Shown piece by piece: positions 41,597 through 50,903 of a stretch of DNA of 64,000 nt (the first letter of the stretch is position 1; every line of letters begins with the position of its first letter). The notes beneath the pieces were generated by a model. It was not told where the DNA came from. It saw only the letters and a list, made by a program, of their open reading frames with translations, and made no database searches. The position numbers were made by a program, and so were the translations under genes. The DNA is taken from NCBI GenBank assembly GCA_022841665.1, contig JALHRB010000012.1, positions 1 to 64,000 of the forward strand, written 5' to 3'. Source of the stretch: Pseudolabrys sp. (lineage in GTDB: Bacteria; Pseudomonadota; Alphaproteobacteria; Rhizobiales; Xanthobacteraceae).

Positions 41597-42631
41597 ATGA
41601 AAGCCCGTTTCGCGGGATATGTCTACGCCGCCGCGCTCGCCGCCGCTCTCGGCGCGTCCACCGGCGCAGCCGCACAGGATAAGACTTTCGAACTCAAGCT
41701 GGCGCACTGGGTGCCGCCGTCGCACCCGCTGCAGAAGGCGCTGGAAGCCTGGGGCGCGTCGGTCGAGAAGGACTCCGGCGGCACCATCAAGTCCAAGGTC
41801 TATCCGTCCCAGCAGTTGGGCAAGGCCTTCGACCATTACGACATGGCGCGCGACGGCATCGCCGACCTCACCTACATCAACCCCGGCTATCAGCCCGGCC
41901 GCTTCCCGATCATCGGCGCCGGCGAACTGCCGTTCCTGATGGCCAACGGCAAGGGCGGCTCGCAGGCGATCGACGCCTGGTACCGCAAATACGCCGACAA
42001 GGAGATGAAGGACGTCAAGTTCTGCCTGGCCTTCGTGCACGATCCGGGCACCTTCCACTCCAAGGTCAAGAAGATCTCGGTGCCGGCCGACATCAAGGGC
42101 ATGAAGATCCGTCCCGCCCACGCCACCATGGCCACCTTCGTCACGCAGCTCGGCGGCACCAACGTTCAGTCCAGCGCGCCGGAAGTGCGCGACATTCTGG
42201 AGAAGGGCGTAGCCGACGCGGTCACCTTCCCGTGGGGATCGATCCCGCTGTTCGGCATCGACAAGGTGACCAAGTTCCACATGGAGGTGCCGCTCTACGT
42301 CACCACCTTCGCCTTCGTCTTCAACAAGGACAAGTACAACCAGATGTCCGCGGCGCAGAAGAAGGTGATCGACGCCCACTGCACCAACGAATGGGCGCTC
42401 AAGGTCGCGGGGCCCTGGTCCGACTTCGAGCGCAACGGCGTCGCCAAGCTGAAGGCCGAAGCCGGCCACGAGGTCTACCAGATCTCGCCGGCGCAGCTCG
42501 CCGAGTGGAGGAAGGCGGCCGAGCTGCTGGAGAAATCCTGGTCCGACAACGTCAAGAAGGCCGGCGGCAATCCCGACGTCATCATGAAGGAGCTCAAGGC
42601 CGAGCTCGCGAAGTTCAAAGCGGCCTATTGA
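41597..42631 (+). CDS. TRAP transporter substrate-binding protein (DctP family)
   Basis: Periplasmic receptor of 344 aa. Signal peptide about residues 1-27 (YVYAAALAAALGASTGAAAQ), then the DctP fold: LKLAHWVPPSHPLQKALEAW, KVYPSQQLGKAFDHYDM, GMKIRPAH and AVTFPWGSIPLFGID. TRAP receptors of this type bind organic or aromatic acids. The Shine-Dalgarno GGGAGG is strong. Given its position beside the hydroxycinnamate operon and its regulator, an aromatic acid ligand such as ferulate or vanillate is likely but unproven. Confidence 0.92.
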   Translation: MKARFAGYVYAAALAAALGASTGAAAQDKTFELKLAHWVPPSHPLQKALEAWGASVEKDSGGTIKSKVYPSQQLGKAFDHYDMARDGIADLTYINPGYQPGRFPIIGAGELPFLMANGKGGSQAIDAWYRKYADKEMKDVKFCLAFVHDPGTFHSKVKKISVPADIKGMKIRPAHATMATFVTQLGGTNVQSSAPEVRDILEKGVADAVTFPWGSIPLFGIDKVTKFHMEVPLYVTTFAFVFNKDKYNQMSAAQKKVIDAHCTNEWALKVAGPWSDFERNGVAKLKAEAGHEVYQISPAQLAEWRKAAELLEKSWSDNVKKAGGNPDVIMKELKAELAKFKAAY

Positions 42632-43155
42632 TGGATGCCGGAGCGAAACGCGGCCCTGTCGACCGCTTTATCGATCTGATCGAGGTGACGGCGGCGGGGT
42701 TTCTCGCCGTCGTCACGCTTCTCACTTTCGTCTCCGTGATCCTGCGCTACTTCTTCGCCTGGGCCATTCCCGATTCCTACGACTTCACGCGGCTGCTGCT
42801 CGGCATCCTGATCTTCTGGGGCATCGCGGTCGCCAGCTACCGGGGCGACCATATCAGCGTCGACCTGTTGTGGAGCACGTCGCCGCCCTGGGCGCAGCGC
42901 GCGATGGACGTGTTCTCGGCGCTTTTAACGCTTGTCGCGATGGCCACTTTCACCTGGATGTTCGCCGTCAAGGTGATCGGCACCCGCGCCGACAATGTCG
43001 GCACGTTCGATCTGCGCCAGCCGGTGTGGGCATACTATCTGGTCGCCTGGTTCGGCCTCGCCGCCGCCGTTGCGCTGCTGGTCATGCGTACCGTACGGCT
43101 GGTGCTCGCGCCCGAGAAACTCGCGCCGGCACACCCGCCGCAACCGGTCGAGTAG
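42631..43155 (+). CDS. TRAP transporter small permease (DctQ family)
   Basis: Membrane protein of 174 aa with four hydrophobic helices (about 18-42, 52-70, 88-112 and 130-152). Contains ILRYFFAWAIPDSYDFTRLL and YRGDHISVDLLW, typical of DctQ. It overlaps the receptor stop by one base (TGATG). It forms the membrane complex with the large subunit encoded next. Confidence 0.92.
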   Translation: MDAGAKRGPVDRFIDLIEVTAAGFLAVVTLLTFVSVILRYFFAWAIPDSYDFTRLLLGILIFWGIAVASYRGDHISVDLLWSTSPPWAQRAMDVFSALLTLVAMATFTWMFAVKVIGTRADNVGTFDLRQPVWAYYLVAWFGLAAAVALLVMRTVRLVLAPEKLAPAHPPQPVE

Positions 43156-43162
43156 TGCGTCC

Positions 43163-44464
43163 ATGAGTACCGACGCCACCGCCATTGTCGGGTTTCTGGC
43201 GATCTTTGCGCTGATGATGCTGCGCGTACCGGTCGGCATCGCCATGGGCACGGTCGGCGTGCTCGGCTTCGCATACATGATCGGCGACATCGGACCGGCC
43301 CTGAAACTGCTGGCGCAATCGCCGATCCGCACCGCCACCGACGCGGAGTTCGCCGTCATTCCGCTGTTCCTGCTGATGGGCGCGTTCGCCTCCGCCTCCG
43401 GCATGAGCCGCGAGCTGTTCCGCGCGTCGAATACCTTTCTCGGCCATTTCCGCGGCGGGCTCGGCATCGCCACCATCGCCGCCTGCGGCGGCTTTGCCGC
43501 CATCTGCGGCTCCTCGGTCGCCACCGCCGCCACGTTCTCAAAGGTCGCCTACCCGGAAATGCGCGCGCATGGCTACCCGCAGAGCTTCGCCACCGGCGTG
43601 ATCGCGGCCGGCGGCTCGCTCGGCATCATGATCCCGCCGTCGACCGTGTTCGCGGTCTATGGGCTGATCACCGAGCAGGACATCGGCAAGCTGTTCATCG
43701 CCGGCATCGTTCCCGGCATTTTGGCGGTGGCCATGTACATCCTCACCATCAACATCATCGCGATGGTGCGGCCGAACTTCCTGCCGGCGACGCCGCGCCA
43801 TTCCTGGCGCGAGCGTCTCGACGCGCTGCGCGACATCTGGGCCGTCGTTCTTCTGTTCGTCTTCATCATCGGCGGCCTCTACGCCGGCATGTTCACCGCT
43901 ACCGAAGCCGCCGGCATGGGCGCCGCCGGCGCGTTCATCATCGCGATCTTGCGGCGCAAGCTCTCGCGCGATGATTTCTGGCGCGGCCTGATCGAATCGC
44001 TGCGCACGAGCGCCTCCGTCTTCACCATCCTGATCGGCGCGCTGATCTTCGGCTATTTCCTCACCATCACCCAGACTCCGCAGAAGCTCACCGAATTCCT
44101 CACCGGCATGGGCCTCGGCCCATACGGGGTGCTGGTGCTGATCATGCTGATGTACCTGGTGCTCGGCTGCATCATGGACGCCATGGCCATGATCATCCTG
44201 ACCATCCCGATCGTGTTCCCGGTCATCAAAGCGCTCGGCTTCGACCCGATCTGGTTCGGCGTCATCATCGTGATGACCGTGGAGCTCGGCCTGATCCACC
44301 CGCCGGTCGGGATGAACGTCTTCGTCATCAAGAGCGTGATTAAAGACGTCAAGCTGTCGACCATATTCTACGGGGTGATGCCTTTCGTGATTACCGACAT
44401 CCTGCGGCTGGCCATCCTCATCGCCTTTCCCATTCTCGCGCTCTGGCTGCCCTCCCACATGTAG
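43163..44464 (+). CDS. TRAP transporter large permease (DctM family)
   Basis: Protein of 433 aa with about 12 helices, the ion-driven transport subunit. Seen: MMLRVPVGIAMGTVGVLGF, AACGGFAAICGSSVATAATF, GGSLGIMIPPSTVFAVYG and VELGLIHPPVGMNVFVI, all DctM signatures. The start ATG at 43163 lies 7 bp after the small-permease stop. It completes the three-gene sodium-coupled TRAP system. Confidence 0.93.
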   Translation: MSTDATAIVGFLAIFALMMLRVPVGIAMGTVGVLGFAYMIGDIGPALKLLAQSPIRTATDAEFAVIPLFLLMGAFASASGMSRELFRASNTFLGHFRGGLGIATIAACGGFAAICGSSVATAATFSKVAYPEMRAHGYPQSFATGVIAAGGSLGIMIPPSTVFAVYGLITEQDIGKLFIAGIVPGILAVAMYILTINIIAMVRPNFLPATPRHSWRERLDALRDIWAVVLLFVFIIGGLYAGMFTATEAAGMGAAGAFIIAILRRKLSRDDFWRGLIESLRTSASVFTILIGALIFGYFLTITQTPQKLTEFLTGMGLGPYGVLVLIMLMYLVLGCIMDAMAMIILTIPIVFPVIKALGFDPIWFGVIIVMTVELGLIHPPVGMNVFVIKSVIKDVKLSTIFYGVMPFVITDILRLAILIAFPILALWLPSHM

Positions 44465-44545
44465 CCTTTCGCCACATTCCCTCCCGGCGCAATATGAGAT
44501 AGTTGAAGGCCAAACAGTTCGGGCTACGACCAAAAGGATCGGCTT

Positions 44546-46255
44546 GTGTACACGGCGGGTACCGCATTTCTCGAGGCGCTGAAGGAGGCCGGCGTCTCCT
44601 ATATCTTCGCCAATCTCGGCAGCGACCACCCGGCGATCGTGGAATCGGTTGCCGAAGGCAACGCCAGCGGCCGCGGCTTCCCCGCCATGCTGACCTGCCC
44701 GAACGAGATGGTCGCCCTGAGCGCCGCGCACGGCTACGCGCAGGTGAGCGGGCAGGCGCAGGCCGTCATCGTCCACGTCGAGTGCGGCACGCAGGCGCTC
44801 GGCGGCGCCGTGCACAACGCGCTGCGCGGCCGCGTGCCGGTGCTGATCTTCGCCGGCGCCACGCCCTACACGCAGGAAGGCGAGCTGAAGGGGTCGCGCA
44901 ACGAATGGATCCAGTGGATCCAGGACATTTCCGACCAGCGCGGCATCATGCGCAACTACGTGAAGTTCGATTACGAATTCCGCACCGGCCGCAACGTCAA
45001 GCAGGTCGTGCACCGCGCCATGCAGCTCGCCAAGAGCGATCCCATGGGCCCGGTCTATCTGGTCGGCGCGCGCGAGGTGATGGAAGAGGACGTTTCGCCG
45101 GTCGCCATCGACATGGCCGAATGGCCGCCGATTGCGCCGGTGCCGCTGCGCAGCGAAGACGCCGCCGCGCTTGCCGCTGCGCTCGCCGGCGCCAAACGCC
45201 CGCTGATCGTGACCAGCGCCGTCGGCCGCAATCCGGCGGCGGTTGCCGAACTCACCAAGCTCTGTCGTCGCATCGGTATCGGCGTTCTGGAATCGGCGCC
45301 GATCTGCATGAATTTCTCGCCCGACGACCCGCTCTACATGGGCAACCGCTGGAGCGAGCCGCACCAGGAGCCGGTGCTGGGCGAAGCCGACGTCGTGCTG
45401 GTGCTGGACAGCGATGCGCCCTGGGTGCCGTCGGTGTCGAAGCCGAACGACAAGGCCATGGTCTTCCACATCGACGTCGATCCGCTCAAGCAGGACATCC
45501 CGCTCTGGTACATCAAGGCGCGGCGCGTCCTGCACGCCGACGGCGCCACCGCGCTCAAGCAGATCAACGCCGCGCTCGATGGCGTCAAGCTCGACGCCAA
45601 TGCGGTGAAGGAACGCACCGCCCATTACACCAAGCTGCACGAGGCGCGCGCGACGGAGTTGCGGCGACGCGAGCAGCCGAACGGCATCCTGACGCCGGAA
45701 TTTTTCACCGCGGCCCTGCGCAAGCACGTCGACGACAACACCATCGTGCTGAGCGAGACCATCACCAATTACCCGACCATCGCCAACCATCTGCGGCCGT
45801 CGCGCCCGGGCGGCTTTTTCCTGAGCGGCGGCTCTTCACTGGGCTGGAACGGCGGCGCGGCCATCGGCGCCAAGCTCGCGGCGCCCGACAAGACCGTCAT
45901 CAGCGTCTGCGGCGACGGCTCCTACATGTTCTCGGTGCCGTCCTCGGTGCACTGGATGGCGCGCAAGTACCGGACGCCCTTCTTGCAGGTCGTCTACAAC
46001 AACGGCGGCTGGCGCTCGCCCAAGCTGTCGGCGCTCGGCGTCCATCCGAAAGGCTATGCCAGCCGCGCCAAAGCGATCGGCGTCGAGTTCGATCCGGCGC
46101 CGGATCATTCCGCCATCGCCGCGGCGGCCGGCGGCGCGCATGCGCGCAGGATCGAGCGGCCGGACGACGTCGAAACGGCGTTGGCGGAAGCCATGAACGT
46201 GGTGCGCGACGAAAAGCGCTGTGCGGTGCTGGACGTCCGCCTGCCGCATCTTTGA
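44546..46255 (+). CDS. Thiamine diphosphate-dependent enzyme (2-oxoacid decarboxylase / acetolactate synthase family), copy 1
   Basis: Protein of 569 aa with three domains: N-terminal PYR domain with the cofactor-activating Glu in TCPNEMVALSAAHGYA, a central domain, and a C-terminal PP domain with GDGSYMFSVPSSVHWMARKY and the later NNGGW for Mg-ThDP. The family includes acetolactate synthase, benzoylformate decarboxylase and oxalyl-CoA decarboxylase. The next gene encodes an aldehyde dehydrogenase, so decarboxylation of an aromatic 2-oxoacid to an aldehyde is a reasonable inference. Start is GTG with AAGGAT upstream. Confidence 0.82.
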   Translation: MYTAGTAFLEALKEAGVSYIFANLGSDHPAIVESVAEGNASGRGFPAMLTCPNEMVALSAAHGYAQVSGQAQAVIVHVECGTQALGGAVHNALRGRVPVLIFAGATPYTQEGELKGSRNEWIQWIQDISDQRGIMRNYVKFDYEFRTGRNVKQVVHRAMQLAKSDPMGPVYLVGAREVMEEDVSPVAIDMAEWPPIAPVPLRSEDAAALAAALAGAKRPLIVTSAVGRNPAAVAELTKLCRRIGIGVLESAPICMNFSPDDPLYMGNRWSEPHQEPVLGEADVVLVLDSDAPWVPSVSKPNDKAMVFHIDVDPLKQDIPLWYIKARRVLHADGATALKQINAALDGVKLDANAVKERTAHYTKLHEARATELRRREQPNGILTPEFFTAALRKHVDDNTIVLSETITNYPTIANHLRPSRPGGFFLSGGSSLGWNGGAAIGAKLAAPDKTVISVCGDGSYMFSVPSSVHWMARKYRTPFLQVVYNNGGWRSPKLSALGVHPKGYASRAKAIGVEFDPAPDHSAIAAAAGGAHARRIERPDDVETALAEAMNVVRDEKRCAVLDVRLPHL

Positions 46256-46286
46256 GACACATAAACGACGAACCAGGGAGGTTGAA

Positions 46287-47729
46287 ATGAACGTAGCACT
46301 TCTGATCAACGGCGCCGATGTGCAGGCGCGCGGTAACGCGACTTTCGAGCGTAAGGACCCTGTCACCGGACAGGTGGCGAGCACGGCAGCCGCGGCAAGC
46401 GTCGAGGACGTGAACGCCGCATGCGAAGCGGCCGCCGCCGCATTTCCGGCCTGGTCGGCAACCGGGCCGAACGACCGCCGCAAGATTCTTCTCAAGGCGG
46501 CCGATATGCTGGAAGCGAAAACGCCGGACTTCATCAAGCTGGTAATGGAAGAAACCGGCGGCACGGGCCCCTGGGGCGGCTTCAACGTGTATTTCGCCGC
46601 CAAGCTGCTGCGCGAGGCGGCCTGCATGACCACGATGATCCACGGCGAGGTCATCCCATCCGACAAGCCGGGCTGCCTGGCGATGGGCTATCGCCAGCCG
46701 GTCGGCGTCTGCGTCGGCATGGCGCCGTGGAACGCGCCCGTCATCCTCGGCATGCGCGCGGTGGCGATGCCGCTGGCCTGCGGCAACACGGTGGTGATGA
46801 AGGCCTCCGAGACTTGCCCCGCCACCCACATGCTGATCGGCAAGGTGCTGCAGGAGGCCTGCCTGCCGAAAGGCGTCATCAACGTCATCACGCACGCGCG
46901 CGAGGACGCGCCGAAGGTGGTCGAGGCGCTGATCGCGCATCCGGCGGTTCGCCGCATCAACTTCACCGGCTCGAGCCATGTCGGCCGCATCGTCGCGCAG
47001 ATCGCGGCGAAATATCTCAAGCCGGTGCTGCTCGAGCTGGGAGGCAAGGCGCCGCTCCTGGTGCTCGACGATGCCAATATCGACGACGCCGTGAACGGCG
47101 CGGCCTTCGGCGCCTTCATGCACCAGGGCCAGATCTGCATGTCGACCGAGCGCATCATCGTCGACAACAAGATTGCCGACGCTTTCGTGAACAAGCTCGC
47201 CGCCAAGGCGAACGCCCTCCCCTACGGCGATCCGCGCGGCAAGGTCGTGCTCGGCTCTCTCGTGAGCATGCAGGCGGCCGACCGCATGGACGACCTGCTC
47301 AAGGATGCCGTCGGCAAAGGCGCCAAAGTCGTCGCCGGCGGCAAGCGCGACGGCACGATCTGGTCGGCCACGCTGCTCGACAACGTCAACCCGCAGATGA
47401 AGATCTACCGCGAGGAGTCGTTCGGCCCGGTGAAGAGCATCATCCGCGTCGACGGCGACGACGAGGCGGTGAGCGTCGCCAACGACACCGAGTACGGCCT
47501 CGCCTCGGCGGTGTTCAGCGAGAACATCCAGCGCGCGATGGGGGTGGCCAAGCGCATCCAGTCGGGCATCTGCCATATCAACGGCCCGACCGTGAGCGAC
47601 GAGCCGCAGATGCCGTTCGGCGGCACCAAGGATTCCGGCTACGGCCGTTTCGGCGGCACCGCCGGCATCGCCGAGTTCACCGAGCTGCGCTGGATCACCA
47701 TCGAGAGCCACCAGCACTACCCGTTCTGA
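46287..47729 (+). CDS. Aldehyde dehydrogenase (vanillin/benzaldehyde dehydrogenase-like)
   Basis: NAD(P)+-dependent ALDH of 480 aa. Catalytic Glu250 (LLELGGKAP) and Cys284 (HQGQICMST); cofactor region APWNAPVILGMRAVAMPLAC. The CMSTER block and MGYRQPVGVCVGMAPWNAP resemble salicylaldehyde/vanillin dehydrogenases. The start MNVALL has GGGAGG upstream, 31 bp after the ThDP enzyme. It may oxidise an aromatic aldehyde produced by that enzyme, or vanillin if the crotonase acts as a lyase. Confidence 0.85.
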   Translation: MNVALLINGADVQARGNATFERKDPVTGQVASTAAAASVEDVNAACEAAAAAFPAWSATGPNDRRKILLKAADMLEAKTPDFIKLVMEETGGTGPWGGFNVYFAAKLLREAACMTTMIHGEVIPSDKPGCLAMGYRQPVGVCVGMAPWNAPVILGMRAVAMPLACGNTVVMKASETCPATHMLIGKVLQEACLPKGVINVITHAREDAPKVVEALIAHPAVRRINFTGSSHVGRIVAQIAAKYLKPVLLELGGKAPLLVLDDANIDDAVNGAAFGAFMHQGQICMSTERIIVDNKIADAFVNKLAAKANALPYGDPRGKVVLGSLVSMQAADRMDDLLKDAVGKGAKVVAGGKRDGTIWSATLLDNVNPQMKIYREESFGPVKSIIRVDGDDEAVSVANDTEYGLASAVFSENIQRAMGVAKRIQSGICHINGPTVSDEPQMPFGGTKDSGYGRFGGTAGIAEFTELRWITIESHQHYPF

Positions 47730-47740
47730 GTCTTCTCTTC

Positions 47741-47849
47741 ACCTCCCCCTGAAAGGGGGAGGTCGGATCGCGCAGCGATCCGGGTGGGGGTCGCTTGCGG
47801 CGAGTGCAATAGACCCCCACCCTGACCCTCCCCCTTTCAGGGGGAGGGA
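47741..47849. repeat. Dispersed palindromic repeat, family B copy 3
   Basis: Left ACCTCCCCCTGAAAGGGGGA, GGTCGGATCGCG then CGGGTGGGGGTC; right GACCCCCACCCTGACC then CCCCCTTTCAGGGGGAGGG. It lies downstream of the aldehyde dehydrogenase gene and ends that transcription unit. The remaining ~150 bp to the next gene show nothing clear. Confidence 0.8.
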
Positions 47850-48002
47850 ACGCAAGAGCCGCCAATCTCTCCTATGTCCGAGCCTACGCGGCGGGTTGCG
47901 ACACGCGCCGTTGTAAGCCCCTGCCCCCTCGGCTAAGACTCCGCGCAACAAAAACGGCGTCCGCGCGGGGCTCCTGCGCACTTGCCGCCAGGGGTGAAAC
48001 GC

Positions 48003-49703
48003 ATGTCCGCCGCTCCCACCGCGAAGCCGACCATCGCCGCCGAAGCGTTCCTGCGCGCCCTTGCCGACCACGGCACCGACTATTTCTTCGCCAATCCCGG
48101 CACCGACTTCCCGCCCATCGTCGAAGCCTTCAGCCGCGCCCGCAAGACCAACGCCAAGGTCCCTAGGCCCGTGCTGGTGCCGCACGAGAACCTCGCGGTC
48201 GCGATGGCGCACGGCGCCTATCTGATGAACGGCCGTCCGCAGGCGGTGATGGTGCACGTCAACGTCGGCACCGCCAACACGATCAACAACCTCACCAACC
48301 TGTCGCGCGACCGCGTGCCGCTGATCCTCGCCGCCGGGCGTACGCCGATCACCGAGAAGGGTTCGTTCGGCTCGCGCACGCGCCCGATCCACTGGGCGCA
48401 GGAAATGTTCGACCAGGCCGGCATGGTGCGCGAGCTGGTGAAGTGGGATTACGAATTGCGCCAGCCCGGCCAGATTGGCGACGTCGTCGCGCGTTCGGTC
48501 GAGGTTGCAATGGCGCACCCGCGCGGGCCGGTCTATCTCGTGCTACCGCGCGAGCCCTTGTCGGCGCCGATGCCGGAGCCGGTCGGCCCGACCAAGCCGC
48601 GCCCGCAGGCGGCAGCGACCTTCCCCGATCCGCATGCGATCGCCACCTTGGCGGAGTGGATTGCCTCGGCCGAGCGCCCGCTGATCGTCGCCGCGACGCT
48701 CCCGGGCAACGCCGTTCCGGTGCTGTCGCATCTCGCCGAGCGCTGCGCCATTCCCGTCGTGACGCACAATCCGCGCACGGTGTGCCTGCCGTCGAGCCAC
48801 CCGATGCATTTCGGCTACGAGCCGGGCGCGCTGCTCGTCGATTCCGATCTCGTCATCGTGCTTGAATCCGACGTACCGTGGATCCCGCATTTGCAGCATC
48901 CGCCGGCCGGCTGCCACGTCGCGCATGTCGGCGAGGATCCCTTCTACGTGCGCTATCCCATGCGCTCGTTCCCCAGCGACCTCGCGGTGCAGGCCGGCGT
49001 CGTCAATGCGCTGGAAGCGCTGATGGCCGCGGTCGAGCCGCGCCTGCAGATGGCGGAGGCGCGCATCGCCGCCCGCCGGGCGCGGCTGACCGAGCGCATG
49101 CGCACGCGGCGCGCCCAGCTCGCCAAGGATTCCGCGGCCGGGCAGACCATCTCGCCGGAGTATCTGTCGCGCGCCATCGGCGAGGCGGTCGGCGACGACG
49201 CCGTCATCTTCAACGAGTATCCGCTGCGCTCCGACCACTGCCTGCGGGAAAAACCGAACACTTTCTTCGCGCTCGGCCCCGCCGGCGGGCTCGGCTGGGG
49301 CTTCGGCGCCGCGCTCGGCGCCAAGCTCGCTGCGCCGGATCAGTTCGTGGTCGCCACGCTCGGCGACGGTGCCTATATGTTCGGCAACCCGACCGTCGGC
49401 CATTGGGTGTCGGCCGTGCACAATCTGCCGATCCTCACCGTCGTCTTCAATAATGCCCGCTACGGCGCCGTGCGCCGCGCCACCTTGTCCATGTTCAAGG
49501 ACGGCGCCGCCGGCGAGGACGACGGCAACACGCTCGCCAACTTGAGCCCGGCGCCGCCTTACGAGGAGATGGCGCGCGCCCAAGGCGCCCACGCCGAGCG
49601 CGTCGAGAAGCCCGCCGACCTGCCCGAGGCTTTGTCGCGCGCGCGCAACGCCGTGCTCATCGACCGCAAGCAGGCGCTGCTCAACGTCATCACGCCCTAC
49701 TAG
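48003..49703 (+). CDS. Thiamine diphosphate-dependent enzyme, copy 2
   Basis: Protein of 566 aa in the same family as the enzyme at 44546, with Glu in VPHENLAVAMAHGAY and GDGAYMFGNPTVGHWVSAVH for Mg-ThDP. The middle domain is well kept (PRGPVYLVLPREPL). The two copies are only moderately alike, so specificity probably differs. The amidohydrolase gene follows 27 bp after its stop. The substrate is unknown. Start ATG 48003 has AGGGG upstream; an ATG at 47982 lacks one. Confidence 0.82.
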   Translation: MSAAPTAKPTIAAEAFLRALADHGTDYFFANPGTDFPPIVEAFSRARKTNAKVPRPVLVPHENLAVAMAHGAYLMNGRPQAVMVHVNVGTANTINNLTNLSRDRVPLILAAGRTPITEKGSFGSRTRPIHWAQEMFDQAGMVRELVKWDYELRQPGQIGDVVARSVEVAMAHPRGPVYLVLPREPLSAPMPEPVGPTKPRPQAAATFPDPHAIATLAEWIASAERPLIVAATLPGNAVPVLSHLAERCAIPVVTHNPRTVCLPSSHPMHFGYEPGALLVDSDLVIVLESDVPWIPHLQHPPAGCHVAHVGEDPFYVRYPMRSFPSDLAVQAGVVNALEALMAAVEPRLQMAEARIAARRARLTERMRTRRAQLAKDSAAGQTISPEYLSRAIGEAVGDDAVIFNEYPLRSDHCLREKPNTFFALGPAGGLGWGFGAALGAKLAAPDQFVVATLGDGAYMFGNPTVGHWVSAVHNLPILTVVFNNARYGAVRRATLSMFKDGAAGEDDGNTLANLSPAPPYEEMARAQGAHAERVEKPADLPEALSRARNAVLIDRKQALLNVITPY

Positions 49704-49730
49704 CCGACAAGAAGAAACACGGAGAAGTCC

Positions 49731-50747
49731 ATGCGTATCGACGCCTATACCCATTTCATGCCGAGCCGGATGTTCAAGCTGCTGGTCGACAGCGGCTACC
49801 CGGACATCGGCAAGCGCATGCGCGAGGTGCCCTGCATCCACGATCTCGACGAGCGCCGCCGCGTCGTCGACACGTTCAAGGACTATGCGCAGATCCTATC
49901 CTACCCGATGCCGCCGCTGGAGGCCTTCACCAAAGGCGACGGCGTCAAGGCGAATGACTGCGCCAAGCTGATCAACGACGAATTCGTCGAAATCTGCGGC
50001 AAGCACCCGGACCATTTCCCCGGCTGGGTGGCGCAGATCGCGCTGAACGCACCCGATGCCGGCGTCGGCGAGGCGCAGCGCGCCATTAAAAATGGCGCGC
50101 TCGGCGTGCAGATCTACACCAACATCGCCGGCAAGCCACTCGACGATCCGGCCTTCGAGCCGTTCTTCGCCGCCATGGAGAAGCTCGACAAGCCGATCTG
50201 GCTGCACCCGGCGCGCAACGCCGGCTTTGCCGACTACGCATCCGAGAAGAAGTCGCGCTTCGAAATCTGGTGGGCCTTTGGCTGGTCCTACGAGACAGCA
50301 GCGGCCATGGCGCGGCTGGTGTTCTCGCGCATCATGGACAAATACCCCAACCTGAAGATCATCACCCACCACTTCGGCGGCATCGTGCCGATGCTGGAAG
50401 GCCGCATCGGCCCCGGCTGGGACCAGCTTGGCGCGCGCACCTCGGACGAGGACCTCACGGTGCTGCTCAAGCAGCTCAAGAAGCGCCCGCTCGACTACTT
50501 CAAGCACGCGTTCTACGCCGACACCGCCACCTTCTCGGCCAAGCCGGCGATGGACTTAGGTTTCGCCTTCTACGATCTCGACAAGATCGTGTTCGCCTCC
50601 GACTGCCCGTTCGACCCGGAGAAGGGCACGATGTACACGCGCGACACGCTGCGCTTCATCGAGGAGCGCGACATGCCGAAGGCCGACAAGGACAAGGTCT
50701 GGCACGGCAACCTCGAGCGCATCACCGGCGTGACGTTCAAGAAGTAG
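49731..50747 (+). CDS. Amidohydrolase-2 family protein (ACMSD/resorcylate decarboxylase-like)
   Basis: Protein of 338 aa, TIM-barrel metal enzyme related to ACMSD and gamma-resorcylate decarboxylase. Seen: His in IWLHPARN, two His in KIITHHFGG, Asp in VFASDCPFD. The N-terminal HxH metal motif of the family reads Y6-T7-H8 here (DAYTHFMP), so one metal ligand is changed. It could be a decarboxylase or a hydrolase. It follows a ThDP enzyme and a repeat comes after it, so these two genes form a small operon. Confidence 0.82.
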   Translation: MRIDAYTHFMPSRMFKLLVDSGYPDIGKRMREVPCIHDLDERRRVVDTFKDYAQILSYPMPPLEAFTKGDGVKANDCAKLINDEFVEICGKHPDHFPGWVAQIALNAPDAGVGEAQRAIKNGALGVQIYTNIAGKPLDDPAFEPFFAAMEKLDKPIWLHPARNAGFADYASEKKSRFEIWWAFGWSYETAAAMARLVFSRIMDKYPNLKIITHHFGGIVPMLEGRIGPGWDQLGARTSDEDLTVLLKQLKKRPLDYFKHAFYADTATFSAKPAMDLGFAFYDLDKIVFASDCPFDPEKGTMYTRDTLRFIEERDMPKADKDKVWHGNLERITGVTFKK

Positions 50748-50773
50748 GCTTCTCCGCCAGCCCCATAACGCAC

Positions 50774-50873
50774 TGTCATGCCCCGCGAAAGCGGGGCATC
50801 CAGTAGCCCCTGCGCTTGAGACCAACTGCAAGCTCGGTGAGTACTGGATCATCCGCTTTCGCGGATGATGACA
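50774..50873. repeat. Dispersed palindromic repeat, family A copy 6
   Basis: Left GTCATGCCCCGCGAAAGCGG with GGCATCCAGTA, right GTACTGGATCATCCGC with GCGGATGATGACAG. It separates the amidohydrolase gene from mutS and lies immediately before the mutS start region. Confidence 0.8.
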
Positions 50874-50903
50874 GGGAGTGTGTGTCTGCTACCATCCGGC
50901 CCC

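Noticed and set aside
43538-45790. 750-codon minus-strand frame across the TRAP large permease and ThDP enzyme genes
   Set aside because: Spans two genes that are clearly coding on the plus strand and the gap between them; composition is Asp/His/Arg-rich shadow, no motif.
46287-47729. Naming the aldehyde dehydrogenase vdh and the crotonase ech
   Set aside because: The thiolase, SDR and thioesterase in the operon argue for the beta-oxidative route, in which vanillin is not an intermediate, so these symbols could mislead.
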